From contig JAWQUS010000009.1 in assembly GCA_036365455.1 (NCBI GenBank), forward strand, positions 3,688,001 to 3,752,000: DNA of 64,000 nt, in the 5' to 3' direction. This stretch comes from Macrosoma leucophasiata. Lineage: Eukaryota > Arthropoda > Insecta > Lepidoptera > Hedylidae. The notes under the pieces were generated by a model. The model did not search any database and had not been told where the DNA came from. It worked only from the letters and a program-made list of their open reading frames with translations. A program made the translations under genes and the position numbers. Shown one piece after another: positions 21,566-35,166 of this stretch; within the stretch, counting starts at the first letter, position 1; the number at the start of each line of letters is the position of its first letter.

Positions 21566-23317
21566 GCGGAATATGCCATACAAAGCCGCTACAGAAGAGA
21601 CAGGGTCAATGCGACCCAGGCCTCAGGCGGAGTAGCCATCTTGATTAAAAACGACATCCCACACCACCTCCTACCGCCGGTGGACCACGACGTGTGTGAG
21701 ATGGTCGCAATAAAGCTTGAATCCCAATATAGACAACCCACAATTACTTTGGTAAGCTTCTATTGTCCCAAACAAGACAATAGAATTACTACTGCGATAG
21801 GGAAAGCTCTATCCCTAGGCACTAAAGTTATTTGTTCCGGCGATTTTAACGCGAGACACAGACATTGGGATTGTACCAGGGCCAATCCCAATGGTTCACG
21901 TATCTTTAATCACTTTTCGGGTCATGACTATGATATTCTGATCCCAGATAAAGCGACCCATCTCGCCACTAATCCCCGGTATACACCCGCTAAATTACAA
22001 CTCACACTAGTGAAAGACGTAACTAACATTACAGACATTACGACTTTAGACCTAGAATATTTTTCCGATCATTGTCCAGTCTCCTTTGAAATTAACTCCC
22101 CGCCTACACGCCTCTCCCGTCCTATTTTTAAATACGGGGAGGCAGACTGGTATAAATTTAAATTACAAATAAATTACACCCTCCCGTCTCCCGGGTCCCT
22201 GGTACTCAACCAAACGGAGCATGTAGACAATGCCATAAACACACTGACAGACTGCATCACCACTGCTAGAGCAAACTGCGTCCCAACAATCATACCAAAA
22301 CACACACAAAAACTGCCTGCCCACATCACCCGGTTAATAAAATTAAAAAATAAATTCCTTCACCTCAGGCAAAGGCTACACACCACAAGATTTAATTACG
22401 TGATTAATTCACTACAAAATGAAATAGAATTTAAAATTAAATCACTTGCCAGTAGTGAGTGGAATAATAAAGTAGAAAAATTAAATACCAAAGATAACAC
22501 TCTCTGGCAATTCGCGAACCGCATAAAAACCACCCACACACCCCTGCCTTGCTTCAATACACCAAACGGGCCGGCCCTATCGGATGCGGAGAAGGCAGAG
22601 GCGCTAGGTACCACCTACGAAAGTCAACATCGCTTGACCACTGGGTACCGCGACCCTGACATAGACACAATAGTGCTAAATTCGAATAGCCAACTAAATC
22701 ACATGCACGGACCCCCAACTAAATCAATATCAGGAACCCCAGTAGAATCCCCAATATCAACATTAACGGACAGACAATAGAGTGGAAGCGCCAGGTCAAG
22801 CCTGGGACTAACACTCGATCACACACTTTCGTGGGGGCACCACGTAAATGCAACAAGGTCAAAAGCACTCGCCGGTATGAGTGCTTTAAGACCCTTATTC
22901 AGTAGAAATTTCTGTACAAGTGTGAAGTCTTTCAATACATACAAACGTATACTATACCAGTCATACATTCGCCCTATCATAACATACGCGTGTCCGGTAT
23001 GGAACAACGCCGCTAATTCACATATGAATAGATTACATACAATCCAAAATAAAGCAATACGCATCATATACCGGACGCACCCGCGAACAAATCTAAAACG
23101 TATACATAAGCAACACGGCATTCCGCCACTCGACATATATAAACATAAAGCATCCGCTGGCTTCTACAGAGCGCTACTACACAGCAGTAAAGGGAAAGGC
23201 AACCCAGCACTCCGGGAAACGTGCAAAAAACGACACCTCACAGAGTACTGCCTATCCCTAGCGCGTTACAAACACCCGCTCCCACATCACAAATTTATTA
23301 CTCTATCAGAACACTAA
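21566..23317 (+). pseudogene. Jockey-type EN-RT polyprotein remnant
   Basis: 21566-22780 encodes most of the apurinic-type endonuclease: ASGGVAILIKND, the catalytic SGDFNARHRHWD (about 21838-21873) and the FSDHCPVSF motif, followed by the linker before the RT. The RT palm (YADD region) is absent. At about 22758 the frame changes and NGQTIEWKRQVK appears, a motif found after the RT active site. A 2-base loss near 22798 then shifts the frame again within the expected KYLGLTLDH motif. 22877-23317 carries the C-terminal region (SYIRPIITYACPVWN, IRIIYRTHPRTNL). This is a dead copy. Confidence 0.8.
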
Positions 23318-23605
23318 CCCGACACTCACCGGGTACACGAGTTCATCGTTAAAACTAGAACACCACACCACCCTCTCCCGCAGCCCCCCCCCTACCCCTC
23401 ACCCCTCTCCCCCCTCCCCCGTACACCTCCATATGTCTTTAGACATCCTCGCCCTGTCTCCTACCAATTACCTAATCACATATTGCTATAAACAGCAATT
23501 CCCTTCACCTGTACATACCATCTTCATCATATATCTAGTCGTAGGTTAAGCTCAACGCTCCAAGCTAGGTTTTCCTATGTTTTCCTAGCACATAAATAAA
23601 TAACG
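21566..23605 (+). mobile_element. Jockey-clade LINE, 5' truncated and internally deleted
   Basis: It starts inside the endonuclease domain near 21566, lacks the central reverse transcriptase, resumes in the C-terminal domain and continues through a C-rich 3' UTR (23380-23420). The end near 23605 (AAGCTAGGTTTTCCTATG, then CATAAATAAATAA) is shared with 49950-49990, another copy of the same 3' end. Confidence 0.75.
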
Positions 23606-24722
23606 TTTATATAGCTTCTTCACACCCGTGAAATAACTTTGTATAATTTAACTTGCTTCATATAGGGTCGTAGGATTAAGTATTCTTGATATGTTCTTAG
23701 GTTTTCGCGAGCTACACTCATTGAAATAAGTAAGTATTCTTATATAGTAGACATAAAGCCCAAAATTGTCATTAGTTAAGGTACTCTTATTTTATGATTT
23801 GTACATACATAATTAACTAAACATAGAAATTTGAAATTTGATTTTTTTTTTAAATACCTACTCTCCCAAATCTAATCTTTCATATGGCTATCGCTTGATA
23901 ACAACTTTCTTATCATTGTGTTCAAATATCACAGGTCTACTACGAGAACCTAAGAAGCTACATCGATTTTAATTTGCCTCTGAATCCTTCCTGCGGAGGC
24001 CTCTGGTGGCCATTACAAGCTTCACTGGTTCGTAAAACTATGTAACGAGATCACACCTTTCTGATACAGTAAATGACTTATTTAATTATCTATTGCCTTT
24101 TTAATTTAATAACTCATATTCTTATGCCTTTTAAACTACATTTCAGCTTACAAATACGACCTAATTCAATAAAATGACCGCCTGCAGCGCCACGGCTGTA
24201 TGCGGCGAGTAGTAGCTTCATTGACTCTAATTATTTTACTATGGAAACGAGACGCATAATGATTCTATCCTTTACAATATTGTTGTATTATTAGTTATTC
24301 ATTTACTGCCTATCTTTGTAGTACTTAATTAAATAGTTTAATTACAAAATTGAAAAGTGTGATGGAAAGTTATCATCATAATTTATTTACTGAACATAAT
24401 TGTTATTAAATATTTCATTCTCGAGTGTAGAATGGCGGCCGGCATTGCGTAAGAGTGCGTGTGTGAATAGTAGCGTCGGTGTATGCTTGCGTAGGGTGTG
24501 CATTACGTTCGCACAAATTACGTACAACTTATTTTTAAATAAATATTTTTTTTAATACACTAACATGTCAATTCAGTTCACGTATTATGTTTTTTACATT
24601 GATTTTCTAATTGGGGTGTTGGAGGTTGCGCTTTATTCCCGTTACACGTTGTATACATATATTATATAAAATTTGTGTAATAAACAAAAATTACGTATAT
24701 ATGTACATATTATTATATTATA
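23606..24722. other. intergenic, nothing firm
   Basis: Contains an inverted relative (23695-23725, CTTAGGTTTTCGCGAGCTAC) of the foreign segment at about 1674-1693. No gene was seen. Confidence 0.35.
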
Positions 24723-24921
24723 CTAGCGGCCCGTACCGGCTTCGCACGGTTGCAATTTAGGTACTTACATAATATTACGACTATGAATTGAGATTTAAAC
24801 TATCCTATCTCTCAAGTTGGATCGAACTGCACATGGTGTGCGAATTTTATTATAATCGGTTAAGTGGTTTAGGAGTCCATTGAGGACAAACATTGTGACA
24901 CGAGATTTATATATATTAAGA
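24723..24921 (-). mobile_element. short Helitron (199 bp), minus strand
   Basis: On the minus strand it begins TCTTAATATATATAAATCTC after an A and ends CCGGGC-type hairpin sequence plus CTAG (24723-24726), followed by T. 5'-TC, 3'-CTAG and A^T flanks are all present. The interior (ACTCCTAAACCACTTAACCG) is typical of a widespread lepidopteran non-autonomous family. Confidence 0.72.
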
Positions 24922-25279
24922 TATGTGGCGCACCGGAAGCTGGTAGTAATTCACTTCACACAATTAATACACTTCACTGCGGGGAATACACTCTTATTTA
25001 TTTACCTACTAATATTTTTAACAACGAGCACATTGTACCGAGCTCACAAGATGATCAAACCGGAAGAGCGAACACAGTCTCAGTCACAGATTAAATATTC
25101 TTAACTGCACCGATTAGATATACTAAACTGCACAGATCAGATACATACTACTACATACTACAGTTTACGGCCACCATTTCCTTCATACAAAATTGTGGCA
25201 GTCTCAAACTGACATCATAATTATTTGCGTTTTAGTAAGAGTGTTGTACTAACACTAAAAAACGCAAATTATGTGGTTT
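24922..25279. other. intergenic, nothing identified
   Basis: A/T-rich host sequence just before the satellite region; no supported gene. Confidence 0.4.
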
Positions 25280-25760
25280 ATTATTCGCGTACTAGTCCGA
25301 ATTGACACATTTTAATTTTATTGCTTCCACTGACGATTTGGACACCATGGAAATTAACATTAAGCAATGCTTTGTTTAGTATTTTTTTTTTTTAATCTCA
25401 CTGTAATACGTTATTTTCGAGACTCTCAACCGATTTAAGCAGCGAACGCGATTTAAGAGAAAGAAGATTTACCGGCTCCTAGGTACCTATATCCGTAATA
25501 TAAACGAAGCATAAATATAGGCGAAAGTAGAAACGTGGAAGCCTCATTACTCATTGACATTAAAATTTATGGTTTTGGTAAACTTTGCCAGGGCAACAGT
25601 GGAGGTTTTGTGACATAATTAAAAGTCGCCCCGCCCGATCACCTGAACTCCGAGGCGAGCCGAAATTGCTCGAAGCGGACCGAAGTGCGTCGTTACATTT
25701 TTGTACTTGCGCTCGCGTTCCCGACTGTACCTATATACCTATATACCTAATAGGTACCTG
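25280..25760 (+). repeat. diverged flank copy of the satellite family
   Basis: Shares TAGTCCGAATTGACA and GACACCATGGAAAT with 15290-15365. It then follows the monomer (GACTCTCAACCGATTTAAGC, CAGTGGAGGTTTTGTGACA, AAAGTCGCCCCGCCC, TTGCGCTCGCGTTCCCGACT). Divergence is clearly higher than inside the array, as expected at a satellite edge. Confidence 0.65.
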
Positions 25761-25994
25761 ACATCATGCTGAACTGGATACCTTTTTGGCGCAGCAGCGC
25801 GACACCTACCTAATCATGATTATAAATTTAATATAGGTCGTTAATTTAGATAAAATTATTATTTTAGTTAATTATTTACTTACTTCCTTTCTATTTCTTA
25901 TTTAATCTTGTTTTTCTTGTCTCATTGTGTATACGTACTGCACATATGTGGCCTGGCTGAGCACTAAATAAAACTTTCATTTTCTTTTTATTTT

Positions 25995-26734
25995 TTAAAG
26001 ATGTGGAACCTATAATACAGACTCACATTTATGTTTTTAGTCAATTATGCAAGCGCAACAGTGGAGGTTTTTTGATACGGGCGCCATCGGACGCAAGAAG
26101 CGATAACGATTATTAAAAGTCGCACCGCCCGTTCGCACGAACACCGAGGTGAGCCGAAATTGCTCGAAATGGACGAAGTGCGTCTCTATACTCTTGTACT
26201 TGCGCTCGCGTTCCCAACTCACTCAATTCACGACGGGTTTTCAATGCCTACGGACGTTATATATTATGTGAGGCCGCCATTTGGAGCCTGTTCGCGATAA
26301 CGTGACAAGTGTAATAAACCTGTATACGGCAGACGTTAGTGCTATAAAGTGTTAATGTTTGGATACCTAGGTAATATTCGGGACGAAAAGAAAGTGTTCA
26401 TCGAAGACGATTAAACGATCCGATAAAATGAATGTTAATTCGTTCATCCGATTTAAGGAACAAACATGTACCTACCGTTTGCGTATTATACTCCTAAAGT
26501 GTTCGATGTTGTGATTATTGTGTTAAATGTATAAGCTTACAGTCTTGTGTTTGTGATTTTTATGGAGTGAAGTAAAACGCTGCATTTACAAAAGACGAAT
26601 TCAGGCCTCAATCAAAACACAGAACAAAAATGTGGGTGTCTCCGGTCTGTGTTTCAACCTGTATAGGCGATTAGATCGGTAAGTTTATTAAATTTACTTA
26701 CAATTTTTTCTAAACAATAAGATGTTTAATTTCA
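25995..26734 (+). repeat. monomer 0, partial leading copy
   Basis: Joins the array at TAAAGATGTGGAACCTATAA. It has a single 112-bp-type block and more substitutions than the internal units. Confidence 0.7.
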
Positions 26735-28029
26735 GTGTTTAAATGTGTCCTGCCTGTATATGACAATATGTTGCCCGGTATACACGAAGAGAAATTGTAT
26801 ATTGTGCACAAAGTTACCTACACATACTTACCTATATTTTGTCTGATCCAGTCGCGTTTATTTCACCATTCTTTTGATAAACAGATGATAGTGTCTGTAG
26901 TCAATAACATGAGAAAGGAGAGATTCCGCTTGAACGTAGTGTCATACTTAAATGATTTCTATGTAGATAGATATATTAGGTAGGTAGTTATTTTTGTTGT
27001 TAACAAAACAAAATAATAAATTTTGTCGTAGAGGTTTTCTTAGGTCTGTTAACGACTATCACTCTACGTTATATTATCGTCTCTCAACCAATTTAAAGCA
27101 GCGCACACGATATAAGAGAAAAAATATTTTCCGACACCTAGGTATATCCGTTATCTAGACGAAGTAACAATATAGGCGGAAGTAAAGATATGGAACCTAT
27201 ATTACATACTCACATTTATGTTTTTAGTCAACCTTGCAAGTGCAACAGTGGAGGTTTTATGACACGGGCGCCATCGGACGCAAGAAGCGATAACGATTAT
27301 TAAAAGTCGCACCGCCCGTTCGCATGAACACCGAGGTGAGCCGAAATTCCTCGAAATGGACGAAGTGCGTCTCTACACTCTTGTACTTGCGCTCGCGTTC
27401 CCGACTCACTCAGTTCACGACAGGTTTTCAATGCCTACGGACGTTACATGGGAGGCCGCCATTTTGGAAACTGTTCGTGCGTCTCTACACTCTTGTACTT
27501 GTGCTCGCGTTCCCGACTCACTCAGTTCACGACGGGTTTTCAATGCCTACGGACGTTATATGGGAGGCCGGCATTTTGGAAACTGTTCGCGATAACGTTA
27601 CAAGTGTAATAAACCTGCATACGGCAGCCGAAAGTGCTATGAAGTGTAAATGTTTGGATACCTAGGTAATATTCGGGACAAAATGAAAGTGTTCATCGAA
27701 GACGATTAAACGATCCGATAAAATGAATGATAATTCGTTCATCCGATTTAAGGAACAAACATGTACCTACCGTTTGAGTATTATATTCTTAAAGTGTTCG
27801 ATGTTGTGATTATTGTGTTAAATGTATAAGCTTACAGTCTTGTGTTTGTGATTTTTATGGAGTGAAGTAAAACGCTGCATTTACTAAAGACGAATTCAGG
27901 CCTCAATCAAAAAACAGAACAAAAATGTGGGTGTCTCCGGTCTGTGTTTCAACCTGTATAGGCGATTAGATCGGTAAGTTTATTAAATTTACTTACAATT
28001 TTTTCTAAACAATAAGATGTTTAATTTCA
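26735..28029 (+). repeat. monomer 1, long (1295 bp)
   Basis: Holds two copies of the 112-bp block, beginning near 27365 and 27477. Nearly identical to monomer 2. Confidence 0.85.
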
Positions 28030-29324
28030 GTGTTTAAATGTGTCCTGCCTGTATATGACAATATGTTGCCCTGTATACACGAAGAGAAATTGTATATTGT
28101 GCACAAAGTTACCTACACATACCTACCTATATTTTGTCTGATCCAGTCGCGTTTATTTCAGCATTCTTTTGATAAACAGATGATAGTGTCGGTAGTCAAT
28201 AACATGAGAAAGGAGAGATTCCGCTTGAACGTAGTGTCATACTTAAATGATTTCTATGTAGATAGATATATTAGGTAGGTAGTTATTTTTGTTGTTAACA
28301 AAACAAAATAATAAATTTTGTCGTAGAGGTTTTCTTAGGTCTGTTAACGACTATCACTCTACGTTATATTATCGTCTCTCAACCAATTTAAAGCAGCGCA
28401 CACGATATAAGAGAAAAAATATTTTCCGACACCTAGGTATATCCGTTATCTAGACGAAGTAACAATATAGGCGGAAGTAAAGATATGGAACCTATATTAC
28501 ATACTCACATTTATGTTTTTAGTCAACCTTGCAAGTGCAACAGTGGAGGTTTTATGACACGGGCGCCATCGGACGCAAGAAGCGATAACGATTATTAAAA
28601 GTCGCACCGCCCGTTCGCATGAACACCGAGGTGAGCCGAAATTCCTCGAAATGGACGAAGTGCGTCTCTACACTCTTGTACTTGCGCTCGCGTTCCCGAC
28701 TCACTCAGTTCACGACAGGTTTTCAATGCCTACGGACGTTACATGGGAGGCCGCCATTTTGGAAACTGTTCGTGCGTCTCTACACTCTTGTACTTGTGCT
28801 CGCGTTCCCGACTCACTCAGTTCACGACGGGTTTTCAATGCCTACGGACGTTATATGGGAGGCCGGCATTTTGGAAACTGTTCGCGATAACGTTACAAGT
28901 GTAATAAACCTGCATACGGCAGCCGAAAGTGCTATGAAGTGTAAATGTTTGGATACCTAGGTAATATTCGGGACAAAATGAAAGTGTTCATCGAAGACGA
29001 TTAAACGATCCGATAAAATGAATGATAATTCGTTCATCCGATTTAAGGAACAAACATGTACCTACCGTTTGAGTATTATATTCTTAAAGTGTTCGATGTT
29101 GTGATTATTGTGTTAAATGTATAAGCTTACAGTCTTGTGTTTGTGATTTTTATGGAGTGAAGTAAAACGCTGCATTTACTAAAGACGAATTCAGGCCTCA
29201 ATCAAAAAACAGAACAAAAATGTGGGTGTCTCCGGTCTGTGTTTCAACCTGTATAGGCGATTAGATCGGTAAGTTTATTAAATTTACTTACAATTTTTTC
29301 TAAACAATAAGATGTTTAATTTCA
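28030..29324 (+). repeat. monomer 2, long (1295 bp)
   Basis: Two 112-bp blocks, beginning near 28660 and 28772. The tandem of two long units (1 and 2) breaks the alternation seen downstream and indicates a recent duplication. Confidence 0.85.
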
Positions 29325-30506
29325 GTGTTTAAATGTGTCCTGCCTGTATATGACAATATGTTGCCCTGTATACACGAAGAGAAATTGTATATTGTGCACA
29401 AAGTTACCTACACATACCTACCTATATTTTGTCTGATCCAGTCGCGTTTATTTCAGCATTCTTTTGATAAACAGATGATAGTGTCGGTAGTCAATAACAT
29501 GAGAAAGGAGAGATTCCGCTTGAACGTAGTGTCATACTTAAATGATTTCTATGTAGATAGATATATTAGGTAGGTAGTTATTTTTGTTGTTAACAAAACA
29601 AAATAATAAATTTTGTCGTAGACGTTTTCTTAGGTCTGTTAACGACTATCACTCTACGTTATATTATCGTCTCTCAACCAATTTAAAGCAGCGCACACGA
29701 TATAAGAGAAAAAATATTTTCCGACACCTAGGTATATCCGTTATCTAGACGAAGTAACAATATAGGCGGAAGTAAAGATATGGAACCTATATTACATACT
29801 CACATTTATGTTTTTAGTCAACCTTGCAAGTGCAACAGTGGAGGTTTTATGACACGGGCGCCATCGGACGCAAGAAGCGATAACGATTATTAAAAGTCGC
29901 ACCGCCCGTTCGCATGAACACCGAGGTGAGCCGAAATTGCTCGAAATGGACGGAGTGCGTCTCTACACTCTTGTACTTGCGCTCGCGTTCCCGACTCACT
30001 CAGTTCATGTCGGGTTTTCAATGCCTACTGACGTTATATGGGAGGGCGCCATTTTGGAAACTGTTCGCGATAATGTTTCAAGTGTAATAAACCTGTAACG
30101 GCATACGAAAGTGCTATGAAGTGTACATGTATGGATACCTAGGTAATATTCGGGACAAAATGAAAGTGTTCATCGAAGACGATTAAACGGTCCGATAAAA
30201 TGAATGTTAATTCGTTCATCCGATTTAAGGAACAAACATGTACCTACCGTTTGCGTATTATACTCCTAAAGTGTTCGATGTTGTGATTATTGTGTTAAAT
30301 GTATAAGCTTACAGTCTTGTGTTTGTGATTTTTATGGAGTGAAGTAAAACGCTGCATTTACAAAAGACGAATTCAGGCCTCAATCAAAAAACAGAACAAA
30401 AATGTGGGTGTCTCCGGTCTGTGTTTCAACCTGTATAGGCGATTAGATCGGTAAGTTTATTAAATTTACTTACAATTTTTTCTAAACAATAAGATGTTTA
30501 ATTTCA
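29325..30506 (+). repeat. monomer 3, short (1182 bp)
   Basis: One 112-bp block (near 29958). First short unit of the higher-order pair. Confidence 0.85.
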
Positions 30507-31796
30507 GTGTTTAAATGTGTCCTGCCTGTATATGACAATATGTTGCCCGGTATACACGAAGAGAAATTGTATATTGTGCACAAAGTTACCTACACATACC
30601 TACCTATATTTTGTCTGATCCAGTCGCGTTTATTTCAGCTTTCTTTTGATAAACAGATGATAGTGTCTGTAGTCAATAACATGAGAAAGGAGAGATTCCG
30701 CTTGAACATAGTGTCATACTTAAATGATTTCTATGTAGATATATTAGGTAGATAGTTTTTTTGTTGTTAACAAAACAAAATAATAAATTTTGTCGTAGAG
30801 GTTTTCTTAGATCTGTTATCGAATATCACTATACGTTATATTCGTGTCTCTCAACCAATTTAAAGCAGCGCACACGATATAAGAGAAAAAATATTTTCCG
30901 ACACCTAGGTATATCCGTAATCTAGACGAAGTATGAATATAGGCGGAAGTAAAGATATGGAACCTATATTACATACTCACATTTATGTTTTTAGTCAACT
31001 CTGCAAGCGCAACAGTGGAGGTTTTTTGACACGGGCGCCATCGGACGCAAGAAGCGATTACAATTATTAAAAGTCGCACCGCCCGTTCGCACGAACACCG
31101 AGGTGAGCCGAAATTCCTCGAAATGGACGAAGTGCGTCTCTACACTCTTGTACTTGCGCTCGCGTTCCCGACTCACTCAGTTCACGACGGGTTTTCAATG
31201 CCTACGGACGTTATATGGGAGGCCGCCATTTTGGAAACTGTTCGTGCGTCTCTACACTCTTGTACTTGTGCTCGCGTTCCCGACTCACTCAGTTCACGAC
31301 GGGTTTTCAATGCCTACGGACGTTATATGGGAGGCCGCCATTTTGGAAACTGTTCGCGATAACGTTACAAGTGTAATAAACCTGTATACGGCAGCCGAAA
31401 GTGCTATGAAGTGTAAATGTTTGGATACCTAGGTAATATTCGGGACAAAATGAAAGTGTTCATCGAAGACGATTAAACGATCCGATAAAATGAATGTTAA
31501 TTCGTTCATCCGATTTAAGGAACAAACATGTACCTACCGTTTGCGTATTATACTCCTAAAGTGTTCGATGTTGTGATTATTGTGTTAAATGTATAAGCTT
31601 ACAGTCTTGTGTTTGTGATTTTTATGGAGTGAAGTAAAACGCTGCATTTACTAAAGACGAATTCAGGCCTCAATCAAAAAACAGAACAAAAATGTGGGTG
31701 TCTCCGGTCTGTGTTTCAACCTGTATAGGCGATTAGATCGGTAAGTTTATTAAATTTACTTACAATTTTTTCTAAACAATAAGATGTTTAATTTCA
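30507..31796 (+). repeat. monomer 4, long (1290 bp)
   Basis: Two 112-bp blocks (31130-31353). Carries the subtype word CTTAGATCTGTTATCGAATA near 30804 that marks long units 4, 6, 8 and 10. Confidence 0.85.
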
Positions 31797-32979
31797 GTGT
31801 TTGAATGTGTCCTGCCTGTATATGACAATATGTTGCCCTGTATACACGAAGAGAAATTGTATATTGTGCACAAAGTTACCTACACATACCTACCTATATT
31901 TTGTCTGATCCAGTCGCGTTTATTTCAGCATTCTTTTGATAAACAGATGATAGTGTCGGTAGTCAATAACATGAGAAAGGAGAGATTCCGCTTGAACGTA
32001 GTGTCATACTTAAATGATTTCTATGTAGATAGATATATTAGGTAGGTAGTTATTTTTGTTGTTAACAAAACAAAATAATAAATTTTGTCGTGGAGGTTTT
32101 CTTAGATCTGTTAACGACTATCACTCTACGTTATATTATCGTCTCTCAACCAATTTAAAGCAGCGCACACGATATAAGAGAAAAAATATTTTCCGACACC
32201 TAGGTATATCCGTTACCTAGACGAAGTAACAATATAGGCGGAAGTAAAGATATGGAACCTATATTACATACTCACATTTATGTTTTTAGTCAACCTTGCA
32301 AGTGCAACAGTGGAGGTTTTATGACACGGGCGCCATCGGACGCAAGAAGCGATAACGATTATTAAAAGTCGCACCGCCCGTTCGCATGAACACCGAGGTG
32401 AGCCGAAATTGCTCGAAATGGACGGAGTGCGTCTCTACACTCTTGTACTTGCGCTCGCGTTCCCGACTCACTCAGTTCACGACGGGTTTTCAATGCCTTC
32501 GGACGTTATATGGGAGGTCGCCATTTTAGAAACTGTTCGCGATAATGTTACAAGTGTAATAAACCTGCATACGGCAGCCGAAAGTGCTATGAAGTGTACA
32601 TGTATGGATACCTAGGTAATATTCGGGACAAAATGAAAGTGTTCATCGAAGACGATTAAACGGTCCGATAAAATGAATGTTAATTCGTTCATCCGATTTA
32701 AGGAACAAACATGTACCTACCGTTTGCGTATTATACTCCTAAAGTGTTCGATGTTGTGATTATTGTGTTAAATGTATAAGCTTACAGTCTTGTGTTTGTG
32801 ATTTTTATGGAGTGAAGTAAAACGCTGCATTTACAAAAGACGAATTCAGGCCTCAATCAAAAAACAGAACAAAAATGTGGGTGTCTCCGGTCTGTGTTTC
32901 AACCTGTATAGGCGATTAGATCGGTAAGTTTATTAAATTTACTTACAATTTTTTCTAAACAATAAGATGTTTAATTTCA
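31797..32979 (+). repeat. monomer 5, short (1183 bp)
   Basis: One 112-bp block. Very close to monomer 7, including the marker variant TTTGAATGTG at its start. Confidence 0.85.
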
Positions 32980-33983
32980 GTGTTTAAATGTGTCCTGCCT
33001 GTATATGACAATATGTTGCCCTGTATACACGAAGAGAAATTGTATATTGTGCACAAAGTTACCTACACATACCTACCTATATTTTGTCTGATCCAGTCGC
33101 GTTTATTTCAGCTTTCTTTTGATAAACAGATGATAGTGTCTGTAGTCAATAACATGAGAAAGGAGAGATTCCGCTTGAACATAGTGTCATACTTAAATGA
33201 TTTCTATGTAGATAGATATATTAGGTAGGTAGTTATTTTTGTTGTTAACAAAACAAAATAATAAATTTTGTCGTAGAGGTTTTCTTAGATCTGTTATCGA
33301 ATATCACTATACGTTATATTCGTGTCTCTCAACCAATTTAAAGCAGCGCACTCGATATAAGAGAAAAAATATTTTCCGACACCTAGGTATATCCGTAATC
33401 TAGACGAAGTATGAATATAGGCGGAAGTAAAGATATGGAACCTATATTACATACTCACATTTATGTTTTTAGTCAACTCTGCAAGCGCAACAGTGGAGGT
33501 TTTTTGACACGGGCGCCATCGGACGCAAGAAGCGATTACAATTATTAAAAGTCGCACCGCCCGTTCGCACGAACACCGAGGTGAGCCGAAATTCCTCGAA
33601 ATGGACGAAGTGCGTCTCTACACTCTTGTACTTGCGCTCGCGTTCCCGACTCACTCAGTTCACGACGGGTTTTCAATGCCTACGGACGTTATATGGGAGG
33701 CCGCCATTTTGGAAACTGTTCGTGCGTCTCTACACTCTTGTACTTGTGCTCGCGTTCCCGACTCACTCAGTTCACGACGGGTTTTCAAGAGTCTTGTGTT
33801 TGTGATTTTTATGGAGTGAAGTAAAACGCTGCATTTACTAAAGACGAATTCAGGCCTCAATCAAAAAACAGAACAAAAATGTGGGTGTCTCCGGTCTGTG
33901 TTTCAACCTGTATAGGCGATTAGATCGGTAAGTTTATTAAATTTACTTACAATTTTTTCTAAACAATAAGATGTTTAATTTCA
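32980..33983 (+). repeat. monomer 6, long type with 286-bp deletion (1004 bp)
   Basis: A long-type unit whose second 112-bp block ends at GGGTTTTCAA (33788) and jumps directly to GAGTCTTGTGTTTGTG. The loss (1290 minus 1004 = 286 bp) removes the region between the block and the pre-intron segment. Confidence 0.85.
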
Positions 33984-35166
33984 GTGTTTGAATGTGTCCT
34001 GCCTGTATATGACAATATGTTGCCCTGTATACACGAAGAGAAATTGTATATTGTGCACAAAGTTACCTACACATACCTACCTATATTTTGTCTGATCCAG
34101 TCGCGTTTATTTCAGCATTCTTTTGATAAACAGATGATAGTGTCGGTAGTCAATAACATGAGAAAGGAGAGATTCCGCTTGAACGTAGTGTCATACTTAA
34201 ATGATTTCTATGTAGATAGATATATTAGGTAGGTAGTTATTTTTGTTGTTAACAAAACAAAATAATAAATTTTGTCGTGGAGGTTTTCTTAGATCTGTTA
34301 ACGACTATCACTCTACGTTATATTATCGTCTCTCAACCAATTTAAAGCAGCGCACACGATATAAGAGAAAAAATATTTTCCGACACCTAGGTATATCCGT
34401 TATCTAGACGAAGTAACAATATAGGCGGAAGTAAAGATATGGAACCTATAATACATACTCACATTTATGTTTTTAGTCAACCTTGCAAGTGCAACAGTGG
34501 AGGTTTTATGACACGGGCGCCATCGGACGCAAGAAGCGATAACGATTATTAAAAGTCGCACCGCCCGTTCGCATGAACACCGAGGTGAGCCGAAATTGCT
34601 CGAAATGGACGGAGTGCGTCTCTACACTCTTGTACTTGCGCTCGCGTTCCCGACTCACTCAGTTCACGACGGGTTTTCAATGCCTTCGGACGTTATATGG
34701 GAGGTCGCCATTTTAGAAACTGTTCGCGATAATGTTACAAGTGTAATAAACCTGCATACGGCAGCCGAAAGTGCTATGAAGTGTACATGTATGGATACCT
34801 AGGTAATATTCGGGACAAAATGAAAGTGTTCATCGAAGACGATTAAACGGTCCGATAAAATGAATGTTAATTCGTTCATCCGATTTAAGGAACAAACATG
34901 TACCTACCGTTTGCGTATTATACTCCTAAAGTGTTCGATGTTGTGATTATTGTGTTAAATGTATAAGCTTACAGTCTTGTGTTTGTGATTTTTATGGAGT
35001 GAAGTAAAACGCTGCATTTACAAAAGACGAATTCAGGCCTCAATCAAAAAACAGAACAAAAATGTGGGTGTCTCCGGTCTGTGTTTCAACCTGTATAGGC
35101 GATTAGATCGGTAAGTTTATTAAATTTACTTACAATTTTTTCTAAACAATAAGATGTTTAATTTCA
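33984..35166 (+). repeat. monomer 7, short (1183 bp)
   Basis: One 112-bp block (near 34615). Near-duplicate of monomer 5. Confidence 0.85.

Noticed and set aside
26735..26983. Conserved 82-codon open frame present in every satellite monomer
   Set aside because: It starts at a non-ATG codon directly after an intron-like acceptor, and its conservation is explained by recent homogenisation of the whole monomer; non-coding parts are equally conserved.
27324..27665. Overlapping 79-113-codon frames with internal repeats in the long monomers
   Set aside because: They only reflect the duplicated 112-bp block, whose length leaves frames open in two phases; they resemble no known protein.
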